Below, piece by piece: positions 52,459 through 61,828 of a stretch of 64,000 nucleotides of DNA. A program made the position numbers and the translations under genes. The stretch is from Paenibacillus piri (lineage in GTDB: Bacteria > Bacillota > Bacilli > Paenibacillales > NBRC-103111): assembly GCF_004354045.1 (NCBI RefSeq), contig NZ_SMRT01000015.1:1-64000 (forward strand). Direction: 5' to 3'. The notes beneath the pieces were generated by a model. The model saw only the letters and a list, made by a program, of their open reading frames with translations, was not told the DNA's origin and made no database searches. The number at the start of each line of letters is the position of its first letter. The first letter of the stretch is position 1.

Positions 52459-54399
52459 ATGAGAAGAAGGCAAGCAAACATTATCTTTTGTTTGATTATG
52501 TCAGCCGTTTTGCTACTGACAGCTTGTACGGATGCGGTGCCTCAAAATCCAACGGCTACAGATAAGAATGAGTCAAGTGGCACCGTAAAGATGACCGATG
52601 TCGGAACGCCTAGAAACGAAACGTTAATTGTGGATATCCTTAACGGCCGCCAAGCCGATCCGCAATCGATGAACCCGTACATGCCCGGCTCCGTCCACAC
52701 ATCTGCAGGCTTGCACCAATTGATGCAGTCTCATTTGTGGGAGATCGATACGGTTAAAGGCGAACAGATCCCCAACCTGGCGGCATCGATGCCGGAACCA
52801 TTGGACAATACGAATACCAAATTTCGATTTAAGGTTCAGGAGGGCTTAGCTTGGTCCGATGGCGTGGAGTTCACGGCTAAAGACATTGAGTTTACGTCGG
52901 ATTTGGTTTTGAAAACCAAAGAGTTTGGGTTTAACGGATTTTACACAAGCATGGTGAAAACAATGAAAGCGGTTGATAATTATACCATTGAGGTGGAAAC
53001 CGTCAAACCGGAAACGAGATTGGCTCAACGATTGGGCGTTGTTATTTACGGTAACTCTTTTAAAATTCTTCCTAAGCATATTTGGGAAAAAGAAGATCCA
53101 ACCAAATTTAAATTTTCAAACCCTATCGGGGTAGGACCATATAAGTTGAAGGATCGCGATCCGCAAGGCTACTGGTTCCTGTATGAGAAGAGGGAAGACT
53201 GGAAGAAAAGCGATGTCGGCAAGCTTGCAGGAGAGCCAATACCAAAGTACATTCTGTTCAAGTCCTATGGTCCGGAAGAGAAGCGCATTATTGCGGCAAT
53301 CCAACACGATATGGACGTACTGCAGGATATTACCCCCGAGAGCTGGGATATCTTAAGGAAGAAAAACGAATTTGCAAGAGCGTGGTATAAAAACTTCCCG
53401 TATGCGACAATGGATGATCCTTGCCAGAGAGGAATGTCCTTCAACACATCGAAGGCGCCTTACAACAATCCAGATGTCCGTTGGGCACTAGCACTGGCTA
53501 CTGATATCAAGAATGTGTCGATGGCTACATTCGGCGGGATGTTGAGGGTTTCACCGATTCAGGTTCCGCCTATTGCGGTACTGCAAACGAATTACCACAA
53601 GCCGATGGTGGACTGGTTGAAAAGTTTTGAGATCAGCGGCGGCTATAAACCGTTCGAAGAAAGCTATGGCAAAGACATGGTCGATATGCTGAAGCAGCAA
53701 GGAATCAAGGATTTGCCGGCAAACAATCAGCTTGTTGATACATTCGGTATCGGATGGTGGAAATACGATACAGTTAAAGCGAGCGAATTGCTGACGAAGA
53801 ACGGATTTACGAAGAAAGGCGAAAAGTGGCATAAGCCGGACGGTTCTCCGTGGCAGTTGACCATTAACGCTCCCGCTAACTTTGAAATCCAATCCATGAG
53901 ACTGGCCTTCGCCGTTGCGGATACATGGAGAAAATTCGGTATCGACGTAAACGTTCAACAAATGGATTCAGCTACATTTGGGACAAGTGAATCTACTGGC
54001 GCTTTTGAAGTAGGCTCGTACTGGCCTTCTTGCGGATTGCTGCCGGATACGACAGTTCAAATGCAAAGCTGGCATAAACAATATGTCGTCGAAAACGGCA
54101 AGCAATCACCCGGTAATCGAAACCGCTGGTCGAACGACCGTGTAAGCCAACTGCTGGACGATCTGCAAGGAATGAAAAGCAGCGACCCTGCTGTAATTAA
54201 AAACATTACCGAAATCAACAAAGAATTTGTTAAGGAGCTGCCGTTTATCCCGATGTTCGGAACTTCGAAATTCGTTCCCGTCGATACGTACTACTGGGAA
54301 GGGTTCCAAACCTCGGAAAATGCTTACGAGGGGCCATGGTGGTGGTGGTCACAGTTTAAATATTACTTGCCTCACTTGAAGCCTACGGGAAAAAAATAG
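52459..54399 (+). CDS. Family 5 solute-binding lipoprotein
   Basis: A 646-residue lipoprotein: lipobox LLTAC near residue 24, then an acidic spacer. Blocks typical of the family are FRFKVQEGLAWSDGVEFTAK, PIGVGPYKLKDRDPQGYWFL and SFNTSKAPYNNPDVRWALAL. At over 640 residues it is larger than most peptide-binding members and similar in size to family 5 proteins that bind oligosaccharides. With two glycosidase-like genes in the same operon, a glycoside ligand is more likely than a peptide. ATG 52459 has AAGGAGG. Confidence 0.9.
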   Translation: MRRRQANIIFCLIMSAVLLLTACTDAVPQNPTATDKNESSGTVKMTDVGTPRNETLIVDILNGRQADPQSMNPYMPGSVHTSAGLHQLMQSHLWEIDTVKGEQIPNLAASMPEPLDNTNTKFRFKVQEGLAWSDGVEFTAKDIEFTSDLVLKTKEFGFNGFYTSMVKTMKAVDNYTIEVETVKPETRLAQRLGVVIYGNSFKILPKHIWEKEDPTKFKFSNPIGVGPYKLKDRDPQGYWFLYEKREDWKKSDVGKLAGEPIPKYILFKSYGPEEKRIIAAIQHDMDVLQDITPESWDILRKKNEFARAWYKNFPYATMDDPCQRGMSFNTSKAPYNNPDVRWALALATDIKNVSMATFGGMLRVSPIQVPPIAVLQTNYHKPMVDWLKSFEISGGYKPFEESYGKDMVDMLKQQGIKDLPANNQLVDTFGIGWWKYDTVKASELLTKNGFTKKGEKWHKPDGSPWQLTINAPANFEIQSMRLAFAVADTWRKFGIDVNVQQMDSATFGTSESTGAFEVGSYWPSCGLLPDTTVQMQSWHKQYVVENGKQSPGNRNRWSNDRVSQLLDDLQGMKSSDPAVIKNITEINKEFVKELPFIPMFGTSKFVPVDTYYWEGFQTSENAYEGPWWWWSQFKYYLPHLKPTGKK

Positions 54400-54419
54400 T
54401 TTGATTGTCTGATGAGGCT

Positions 54420-54450
54420 CGGATACCGGGTTGAACAAACCCGGTATCCG
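54420..54450 (+). other. Intercistronic 13-bp hairpin
   Basis: CGGATACCGGGTT pairs perfectly with AACCCGGTATCCG around GAACA, between the binding-protein stop and the permease gene. No T-run follows. Such stems protect the upstream mRNA and lower expression of the permeases. Confidence 0.75.
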
Positions 54451-54513
54451 ATTCTTAGATATCAGAAAAGAGAGCTTCGATCAGAAGCCTTTCTTATAAA
54501 GGGAGCGTATCCT

Positions 54514-55512
54514 ATGGGATTTTACAAGTTTTTGTTAACCAGAATAGTGACTTTTCTATTGGTCGTGTTAATCGGTATCACTACAGTGTTCTTCGTGCCG
54601 AGATTTATGCCGTCGGATCCGGTGGAAGCGATGATCGGACAAATGGTGTCCAAATCGGCTTTTATGGAGCCTGAAGCGGTTGTAACGCTGCGCAAATCGT
54701 TAAATGAATCGTTCGGGCTGGAAGGGAGTTTATGGGAGCAATATGTAGGATTTTTTAAGAGGGTCATCTTTACACAAGATTTTGGTCCATCGCTTGCCAT
54801 GTACCCTACACCGGTTAATCAATTAATCGCGGACTCCTTGCCTTGGACGCTGGGGCTGCTGCTTACTTCAACAGTGATTGCCTGGCTGATTGGCAATGTA
54901 GTCGGTCTATTGGCAGGATTTCGAAAAGAAAAAGCATATTCCAAAATGCTGGAAGGGGTATCGATGGTTCTATACCCGATTCCTTATTACATCCTAGCAT
55001 TGGTGTTGATTATGCTGTTTGCTTATATATATCCTATATTTCCTCTTTCCACGACGGTTAAGGGAGCAGGATTTACTTGGGAGCATATCCGAAGCTTGAT
55101 CTACAACTCGCTGCTGCCGGCATGTTCTATGATTTTAATCGGAACGGGCTGGTGGGTCATTAGTATGAAAACGCTATCATCGGGCATCGCCGAAGAGGAT
55201 TACGTTCATTTTGCCCGGCTGAAAGGGTTGAAGGAAGGAAAAATTATGACCAACTATGTGCTGCCTAATGCGGCATTGCCTCAGCTCACCATGCTGGCCT
55301 TACAGATTGGAACTATTTTCAACGGTGCCTTGATTACAGAAATTTTATTCGGATATCCCGGTGTCGGGATGCTGCTCTATGGGGGCATTTTGCAGGCGGA
55401 TTACAATTTGATCATGGGGACCATTACCGTTTCCATCCTTTCAGTGGCGGCGGCGACATTTTTTATTGATTTATTGTATCCGTTTATAGACCCCCGGGTG
55501 CGTTACAAGTAG
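54514..55512 (+). CDS. Dpp-type ABC permease, first subunit
   Basis: A 332-residue permease starting MGFYKFLLTRIVTFLLVVLI. It has VFFVPRFMPSDPVEAMIGQM, the periplasmic region, and the coupling loop HFARLKGLKEGKIMTNYVLP followed by NAALPQLTMLALQIG. ATG 54514 has AAGGGAG; the longer frame upstream overlaps the hairpin and is unsupported. It forms the channel with the next gene. Confidence 0.92.
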   Translation: MGFYKFLLTRIVTFLLVVLIGITTVFFVPRFMPSDPVEAMIGQMVSKSAFMEPEAVVTLRKSLNESFGLEGSLWEQYVGFFKRVIFTQDFGPSLAMYPTPVNQLIADSLPWTLGLLLTSTVIAWLIGNVVGLLAGFRKEKAYSKMLEGVSMVLYPIPYYILALVLIMLFAYIYPIFPLSTTVKGAGFTWEHIRSLIYNSLLPACSMILIGTGWWVISMKTLSSGIAEEDYVHFARLKGLKEGKIMTNYVLPNAALPQLTMLALQIGTIFNGALITEILFGYPGVGMLLYGGILQADYNLIMGTITVSILSVAAATFFIDLLYPFIDPRVRYK

Positions 55513-55534
55513 GAAGGAAAGAGGGAGGATCGGC

Positions 55535-56377
55535 ATGGGGTATTGGAACACGCGGCTAAAGCTGGGAGTACTCATTTTGGGCATTTTCCTGATCCTGGGG
55601 TTTATTGTTCCGCTTTTTGATTCTGGCAACCCTGTAGAATGGGGGAAATATCCTAAGAACTTGAAGCCGGGATCGGCGCATTGGCTTGGCACAACGAACC
55701 TAGGGCAGGATACGTTTTGGCTAATTGCCAAGTCGATACAAAATTCATTTATTATCGGAATGATCGTCGCCTTTTTCGCAACATTAATCGGAGTGTTGTT
55801 TGGGCTTTGGGCCGGATTGAAAGGCGGATTTCTCGACAGATGCATCACCTTGATGACGGATTCCTTTATCGTTATCCCCTCCTTGCCGATTTTGATTTTA
55901 CTCGGCAGCTTGTCCAAAGGTAAAGCGTCTTTAATGTACATTGCGCTTGTGCTCATTATCTTTAACTGGCCCTGGCCGGCCAGGCAAATCCGTGCGATGG
56001 CGTTATCGCTGAGAGAGCGTGAATTTATCGATACGGCGCGCTTTTCCGGAGAAGGCACGTTTAAAATTATAACGAAAGAAATTTTTCCCTTTGTAGCAGG
56101 CTGGTCGCTTGCTAACTTTATTAATACCGTACTGGTTGCCATTACAGCGGAGTCAGGACTTGCCATCATCGGAATGTCGAGCAATGAAAGCGCGACCTTA
56201 GGAACGATGATTTACTGGGCCAACCAACATCAGGCCATGCTGGCCGGACATTGGTGGTGGATCGGTGCGCCGGTTGTAGCGAAAACGTTCATCTTCATCG
56301 GTCTATTCTTGACTATGTCAGGATATCAAGAGTATTCCGCGTTAAGGAGGGGGAAGAAGCTTGCTGCAGCTAACTAA
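55535..56377 (+). CDS. Dpp-type ABC permease, second subunit
   Basis: A 280-residue permease with WLGTTNLGQDTFWLIAKSIQ, the DppC-like signature, and the coupling block FIDTARFSGEGTFKIITKEI. Multiple spans include ILILLGSLSKGKASLMYIAL. GGGAGG precedes the ATG. Its end overlaps the following ATPase start by 17 bases. Confidence 0.92.
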   Translation: MGYWNTRLKLGVLILGIFLILGFIVPLFDSGNPVEWGKYPKNLKPGSAHWLGTTNLGQDTFWLIAKSIQNSFIIGMIVAFFATLIGVLFGLWAGLKGGFLDRCITLMTDSFIVIPSLPILILLGSLSKGKASLMYIALVLIIFNWPWPARQIRAMALSLREREFIDTARFSGEGTFKIITKEIFPFVAGWSLANFINTVLVAITAESGLAIIGMSSNESATLGTMIYWANQHQAMLAGHWWWIGAPVVAKTFIFIGLFLTMSGYQEYSALRRGKKLAAAN

Positions 56378-57317
56378 TGTAAGCGCACAGTACAAGACGT
56401 TGACGGGAACCGTGAAAGCGGTGGAGCGTGTTGATTTTACCGTTGAAAAGAACGAAATTTTCGGAATAGCTGGAGAGTCGGGCTGCGGAAAGTCCACCTT
56501 ACTGAAGGTCATGTATGATCTGATCAGCTACCCGCTCGAAATTTCGGAAGGCTCCGTTCAAATTCAAACCAAAGATAAACACGGATCTACGGTAACTTTG
56601 CCCAATGGGAAAATCCATGAGAGCTGGTGGAAAGTGATTTCTTATGTCCCGCAGGGTGCGATGCATGTCATGAATCCAGTGATAAGAATCCGCAACCAAT
56701 TTTTTGACGCCATCAGCAAATATCATGATAAAACAGACAAGAAAGCATTGGAGCAGGAAATCATCCGGTATTTAAAAGAACTGGAGCTGCCCCCCGAAGT
56801 GCTGAAAGCTTATCCGCATCAGCTGAGCGGAGGCATGAGACAGCGGGTCCTCATAGCGCTCGCCACATTCCTGAATCCGGAAATTGTATTGGCGGACGAA
56901 CCGACAACCGCTCTCGATGTTGTTGTGCAAAGGGGCATATTAACGATGCTGTCCAGGGTGCAGAAAAAGATGAAAAACTCGATGGTCATCGTTTCGCATG
57001 ATATGGGAGTTCATTATCAAATTACGAACCGATTGGGCATCATGTATGCCGGACAGATGATCGAAATCGGCCCGACCGAGCAAATTTTCAATAATCCTAA
57101 ACATCCATACACCAAGATGCTCATAAATGCCCTACCCAGGGTAGGGGATAACAGCCAGAAGGAAGGCATTCCCGGTACTCCGCCCAGCTTGAGGAATCCT
57201 CCCGCCGGCTGCCGGTTTGCCGCAAGATGTCCGCTTGCTGAAGAACGTTGCCGGACGCATGAACCGGTTCCCGTATCTGTGGGACAGAGACATGTTGCCA
57301 GCTGCCACTTGCTCTAG
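56361..57317 (+). CDS. ABC transporter ATPase (OppD-like)
   Basis: A 318-residue ATPase beginning at TTG: Walker A GESGCGKSTLL, Q-loop region YVPQGAMHVMNP, signature LSGGMRQRVLIALA, Walker B EIVLADEPTTALD and H-loop VSHDM. The C-terminal CRFAARCPLAEERC cluster is typical of Opp/Dpp ATPases. The overlap with the permease gene suggests coupled translation. Confidence 0.93.
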   Translation: MLQLTNVSAQYKTLTGTVKAVERVDFTVEKNEIFGIAGESGCGKSTLLKVMYDLISYPLEISEGSVQIQTKDKHGSTVTLPNGKIHESWWKVISYVPQGAMHVMNPVIRIRNQFFDAISKYHDKTDKKALEQEIIRYLKELELPPEVLKAYPHQLSGGMRQRVLIALATFLNPEIVLADEPTTALDVVVQRGILTMLSRVQKKMKNSMVIVSHDMGVHYQITNRLGIMYAGQMIEIGPTEQIFNNPKHPYTKMLINALPRVGDNSQKEGIPGTPPSLRNPPAGCRFAARCPLAEERCRTHEPVPVSVGQRHVASCHLL

Positions 57318-57343
57318 TAAGTCAACCGGAAAGGAAGTAAAAT

Positions 57344-58381
57344 ATGGCGCATCCTATACTTGAGATTAATAATGTTTCGCGGAATTTTAAAATAGGCGGT
57401 ATGCTGCTCGGAACCAAAATTAAAGCAATCGATGAGGTCAGTCTTACCTTGCCGGGCGACAAGCCTCAGATCATGAGTATCGTAGGAGAATCCGGTTGCG
57501 GCAAAACGACGTTGGCGAAGATGATCCTCCGCTTGCTGGAACCGTCATCGGGCGACATCATGATTGAAGGCGTTCCATTATCTTATTACAGTAAGCGGAA
57601 AACCAGGAAAGAGTTTTTTAAAAAAGTACAACCGATCTTTCAAAATCCGTTTACTTCTTTTAGCATGAGGAAGACGGTAGACACCTATTTGTTTGAAACG
57701 GCGTTGAACCTGGATGTGGCCCAAACGAGAAAGGACGCAAGAGCTGTAGTCGCCGATGTCTTGAAATCGGTCGGTCTTGAGATCGATCAAGTGCTGGGCA
57801 AATACCCGAATCAATTCTCCGGCGGTGAATTACAGCGGATATCCATTTCGCGGGCTCTTATCTCAAGACCACGGTTAATAGTGGCGGATGAGCCGGTAGC
57901 TATGATCGATGCATCCCTTAGAATGAACATTGTTAATTTATTTAAAAAGCTAAAGGATGAATATAATGTAAATTTCATTTATATTACTCATGACCTATCT
58001 ACTGCTTATTATGTTAGCGACTATATTGCCACTATGTATCGAGGCAATTTAATTGAGTTTGGAAACGCCAAACATATATTGACCCAGCCTGCGCATCCAT
58101 ACACAGAGCTGCTGCTGGATTCGATTCCTAAAGTGGGGGAAAAGTGGGAGGAAGATATGACTCTACCTGACTTGGAAACGAAAGAGTATGGCTTGAGCGG
58201 GTGCAAGTTTGCAGCACGCTGCCCTTATGTTAAAGAAGTATGCCGCAGCACCGTTCCTGAGATGGTCCCCATCCATCAAGAGCACTCGGTTCTATGCTTG
58301 AAACACAATGATTACCAAACAGGCAATCCTAAGCCTCTCGACAGGAGCGGCTTGGATTCGAATAATCAATTAAGCGTTTAG
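57344..58381 (+). CDS. ABC transporter ATPase (OppF-like)
   Basis: A 345-residue ATPase: Walker A GESGCGKTTLAKM, Q-loop IFQNPFTSF, signature FSGGELQRISISRA, Walker B RLIVADEPVAMID and H-loop YITHDLSTAYYVSD. The C-terminal CKFAARCPYVKEVC motif is present. It completes the transporter and is followed 29 bases later by the first GH172-type gene. Confidence 0.93.
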   Translation: MAHPILEINNVSRNFKIGGMLLGTKIKAIDEVSLTLPGDKPQIMSIVGESGCGKTTLAKMILRLLEPSSGDIMIEGVPLSYYSKRKTRKEFFKKVQPIFQNPFTSFSMRKTVDTYLFETALNLDVAQTRKDARAVVADVLKSVGLEIDQVLGKYPNQFSGGELQRISISRALISRPRLIVADEPVAMIDASLRMNIVNLFKKLKDEYNVNFIYITHDLSTAYYVSDYIATMYRGNLIEFGNAKHILTQPAHPYTELLLDSIPKVGEKWEEDMTLPDLETKEYGLSGCKFAARCPYVKEVCRSTVPEMVPIHQEHSVLCLKHNDYQTGNPKPLDRSGLDSNNQLSV

Positions 58382-58410
58382 AGAATTTTACAAAAGAAGG
58401 GATGAAAACT

Positions 58411-59490
58411 ATGTCAGGATTTGACGGGTTAGGAATGGGTCTAGGAAACTTATCAAGATTATCTAAAGCGAAAACACGCTCCATCAGTGCTGAAAACTTT
58501 ACCGGAGAAAAAGGAAAAGGCGGAATGGCCACAGAGGGAACAGGCGCCGCATGCGCGGTCGATTTGGGGCAGGGATGGAAAATTTCCCCTTCCGTCGTCA
58601 TCTCAGGGAAATCCGTCTTTACAATGGCCGATATTGCAGGACCTGGCGTGATTCAACACATATGGCTGACCTGCAACCCGAAGGTTTGGCGGTACTTTAT
58701 TTTTAATATTTATTGGGATAATGAGGACGAACCTTCGGTAAGAGTACCGGTCGGGGACTTTTTCTGTAATGGCTGGTGTGAGCGAAGCAACGTCAATTCG
58801 TATCCGGTAGCGGTCAATCCGGCAGGAGGCTTTAACAGCTACTGGGAAATGCCCTTCCGTAAATCCGCCAAAATTACGATGGAAAATATATCGGATGAGG
58901 ATGCCGTACTTTATTATCAAGTTGATTATGCTTTAACCGATGTCCCGGATGATGCAGCTTATTTCCATGCGCAGTACCGCCGCAGTAACCCACTCGCATA
59001 CAAGGAAGTACATACCATCTTAGAAGGTGTAAAAGGACAAGGACATTACGTGGGTACTTATTTGGCCTGGCAGGTGAACAACAACAAATGGTTCGGAGAA
59101 GGAGAAATTAAGTTTTATATGGATGGGGATAAAGAATTTCCGACGATATGCGGCACAGGAACGGAAGATTATTTTGGAGGGGCATGGAACTGGGATCAGA
59201 ACGGACAATATGTCACGTATTCCACTGCATTCTTAGGTATGCACCAAGTCATTAAACCGGATGGCTTATATCAGGCGAATCAAAGGTTCGGGATGTACCG
59301 TTGGCATATCATGGATCCGATTCGCTTCGAAGAGGATTTGAGTGTAACGATACAAGCATTGGGGTGGCGCTCAGGGAGAAGATATCTTCCGTTAAAAGAC
59401 GATATTGCTTCTGTTGCGTTTTGGTATCAGTCTGAGCCGCATCAATCCCATCCGGAACTGCCATGTAAGGATGATTTGGAAGTTATTTAA
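58411..59490 (+). CDS. DUF2961/GH172-family protein, first copy
   Basis: A 359-residue protein without signal peptide, beginning FDGLGMGLGNLSRLSKAKTR. Conserved blocks are GPGVIQHIWLTCNPKVWRYF, FNIYWDNEDEPSVRVPVGDF, FNSYWEMPFRKSAKIT, TICGTGTEDYFGGAWNWD and MYRWHIMDPIRFEEDL. Characterised GH172 members cleave alpha-D-fructofuranosides or D-arabinofuranosides, with a Glu in the GTGTED block among likely catalytic residues. It should act in the cytoplasm on the imported compound. Start at 58411 fits the family; an ATG nine bases upstream sits on the ribosome site. Confidence 0.88.
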   Translation: MSGFDGLGMGLGNLSRLSKAKTRSISAENFTGEKGKGGMATEGTGAACAVDLGQGWKISPSVVISGKSVFTMADIAGPGVIQHIWLTCNPKVWRYFIFNIYWDNEDEPSVRVPVGDFFCNGWCERSNVNSYPVAVNPAGGFNSYWEMPFRKSAKITMENISDEDAVLYYQVDYALTDVPDDAAYFHAQYRRSNPLAYKEVHTILEGVKGQGHYVGTYLAWQVNNNKWFGEGEIKFYMDGDKEFPTICGTGTEDYFGGAWNWDQNGQYVTYSTAFLGMHQVIKPDGLYQANQRFGMYRWHIMDPIRFEEDLSVTIQALGWRSGRRYLPLKDDIASVAFWYQSEPHQSHPELPCKDDLEVI

Positions 59491-59542
59491 GTAACCGCTA
59501 ACGGAATGAAAAACCGATTTTAACCAAAAAGGAGACGAAACA

Positions 59543-60661
59543 ATGAACTCACTCCATAACATTTTTCAGATCAAAGATAATTTGAGAACGAAGCGGATTT
59601 CCAGCTATGATAAAACCGGCAATAATCGTGACTGCATTCGCATCCAAGGAGGGGAAACTTCAGAAATCGCCGTCATAGAAGGCGCGGGAATCATTAGGCA
59701 TATTTGGATAACGCTTAAAACAGCAGACCCGTTCATTCGCAGAAACGCCATTATCCGTATGTATTGGGACGGGGAGACGCATCCAAGCGTAGAAGCTCCT
59801 CTCGGGGATTTCTTTGGCCAAGGTTGGGGTGAGGAGTATAATTTCATCTCTCTCCCATTGGCTGCAGCGCCGATGAAGGGCAGGGCGTTAAACTCCTACT
59901 TCCCGATGCCTTTTGGCGATGGGGCCAAAATCACGATTGAAAATCAGTCTGATTCGGATATCGAGAGTTTTTATTTCTACGTGGACTACGAAGTCCACCC
60001 TACTATTTCCAAGTCTTCCGGCCGTTTCCACGCCTGGTGGAACAGGGAGTTGACGGAAGTCCACCCTGAGGAGGGAGAAACAGAATGGGGTATTGTAGCT
60101 GCGCAAGGAGAGAACAAGACGGATGCACATAATTACCTTTTTGCCGACATTGAAGGAAAAGGACATTTTATCGGCATCAACTATTTTGTCGATAGCCCCG
60201 GCCCCATGTGGTATGGCGAAGGGGACGACATGTGGATGGTGGACGGTGAACCGTGGCCAGGATCTTTACATGGCACAGGGACCGAGGATTTCTTCAATAG
60301 CTCGTGGTGTCCCAACGAAATTTATCTTCATCCGTATTTCGGCTACGCGCGTATTCCCGACAAATTGGGTTGGATGGGCCGCACACATTGCTATCGATTC
60401 TTTCTTGAGGATCCGATTTATTTCGATAAATCGCTTCGCGCCAGCATAGAGCATGGCCATGATAACGCACTAACTCTTGATTTAAGTACGGTGGCATATT
60501 GGTATCAAACGGAGCCGCATAAAATTTATCCGCCTCTGCCGGGTAGGGGGCTGCGACAGAACATGCCGGAGGTCACAGTTCGGGATGTTCATATGTGGCG
60601 CCATGAATGGAGAAAGGCGATGGGCGGGGGCAAAACGCTTTGGGGAAATGAGCGTAAATAG
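59543..60661 (+). CDS. DUF2961/GH172-family protein, second copy
   Basis: A 372-residue paralogue of the preceding protein, also without signal peptide. It shares GAGIIRHIWITLKTADPFIR, IRMYWDGETHPSVEAPLGDF, LHGTGTEDFFNSSWCPN and YRFFLEDPIYFDKSLRASIE. It differs in the segment after GTGTED and ends with a His/Trp-rich tail (VRDVHMWRHEWRKAMGGG). The two may cleave different linkages or form a heteromer, since GH172 enzymes are oligomeric. AAAGGAGA precedes the ATG. Confidence 0.88.
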   Translation: MNSLHNIFQIKDNLRTKRISSYDKTGNNRDCIRIQGGETSEIAVIEGAGIIRHIWITLKTADPFIRRNAIIRMYWDGETHPSVEAPLGDFFGQGWGEEYNFISLPLAAAPMKGRALNSYFPMPFGDGAKITIENQSDSDIESFYFYVDYEVHPTISKSSGRFHAWWNRELTEVHPEEGETEWGIVAAQGENKTDAHNYLFADIEGKGHFIGINYFVDSPGPMWYGEGDDMWMVDGEPWPGSLHGTGTEDFFNSSWCPNEIYLHPYFGYARIPDKLGWMGRTHCYRFFLEDPIYFDKSLRASIEHGHDNALTLDLSTVAYWYQTEPHKIYPPLPGRGLRQNMPEVTVRDVHMWRHEWRKAMGGGKTLWGNERK

Positions 60662-61080
60662 TAAAAGAAAACAAACAAGCTTTCAGTAGTATTCCACTAA
60701 AATTCAATTCATTTTGGGATCCCTAGGAACGAATATACCAACACAGCTGAAACATCTTGTTTATGTCCTTTAATCGTAACTTTACTTGACATGCAAATTA
60801 ACAAAACCGTGGAAATTGCTGTCGGACGACACAACTCTAATCTTTTCCTTAAGAACAACTTTTTGCTCATAATGCCAATTTGGTTACGCAATTCTGCCCG
60901 TTTAATAACGTTTTCCACTTTTAGTCTACGAAGTTATACGGGTATCTAGATTATTCGGTTAAATCAGCCATTGTAGGACCACTGGTAGTCAGCGTATCCG
61001 TATAGCAAAATGATTTAAGGAAGCATCCGAATGAAAAGTTATCTGGCGATGTAACTAAACTAATGCAGAACTATAGCTTA
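60662..61080. other. Intergenic stretch, no supported gene
   Basis: A minus-strand frame at 60709-60918 has no ribosome site or known family. No terminator with a T-run is visible after the second GH172 gene. Confidence 0.4.
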
Positions 61081-61125
61081 ATAAACAACTAAGACGCGGC
61101 TGCCGGCATGGTTCGGCAGCCGCGT
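61081..61125. repeat. Dispersed repeat hairpin (copy 7), abutting IS110
   Basis: AAACAACTAAG then ACGCGGCTGCCG (61094-61105) paired with CGGCAGCCGCGT (61114-61125). This is the same hairpin as copy 6. IS110 sequence begins within a few bases of its end. Confidence 0.75.
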
Positions 61126-61828
61126 TGCTGATCGAGCAGCTCGACTTGTTCACTCAGAAAATCAATGTGAGTTAAAATGGTTTTGATCATCAGACGCTGG
61201 TGAGAGTTTACATAGCCTTGAAGAGCCAGTTCGAGTTCCTTTTTTCGCTTCAGGGTGCGTCTAGCGAAGCTCGCAAGTTTTTCGGGATCATCTTCACCGT
61301 CTGCAATGGCACGCAGCATGTCACGAGATGAAAGCCCCATAATGTCAGAGACAACAGAGCCTAGCTTATATTCGCTCCTTCTAACACTTTCTGAATGCGA
61401 TTGTGTTGTCTAGATCTCTCTTCGATAATGCTGCGGCGATATCGAACAAGTTCTCGTAGTTCCCGTTGATTACGGTTTGGAATGAAGCTCGCTCTAAGTA
61501 GTCCATGACGAAGAAGCTTGGCGATCCATTCCGAATCCTTAACATCAGTCTTACGTCCAGGCAATGCCTTCATATGCTGAGCATTCACCACTAAAAATTC
61601 AATGCCTTCAGTTTCAAGTAGGTTAACAATAGGCTTCCAAAATACGCCTGTACTTTCCATAGCAACGTGAGAACATTCGTGTTGTTTAATCCAATCAATG
61701 AGTTGTAATAGATGTACTGTTTTCGTTGAGAACGTTTGAATCTCCTTTCCCTTGGATGTTAGAATGCATGCTGTAATATTATCCTTATGGATGTCCATAC
61801 CGCATGCTCGTTCAATGACAACTTCCAC
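61126..61828 (-). pseudogene. IS110-family transposase, N-terminal part, frameshifted and truncated
   Basis: The minus strand from 61828 has the DEDD domain (ACGMDIHKDNITACILTSKG, HVAMESTGVFWKPIVNLLET, GRKTDVKDSEWIAKLLRHGL). Near 61362 one A is missing relative to a continuous frame, shifting into MGLSSRDMLRAI and on to QVELLDQ, where the hairpin repeat cuts the gene. The C-terminal domain is absent here but present in the 46.8 kb piece. Confidence 0.88.

Noticed and set aside
58411..60661. DUF2961 proteins as secreted capsid-like or structural proteins
   Set aside because: They lack signal peptides and sit in a transporter operon; the GH172 reading fits better.
60709..60918. Minus-strand frame with ELCRPTA, faintly HPr-like
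   Set aside because: The active-site His is not in the HPr context and no ribosome site exists; the resemblance is too weak.
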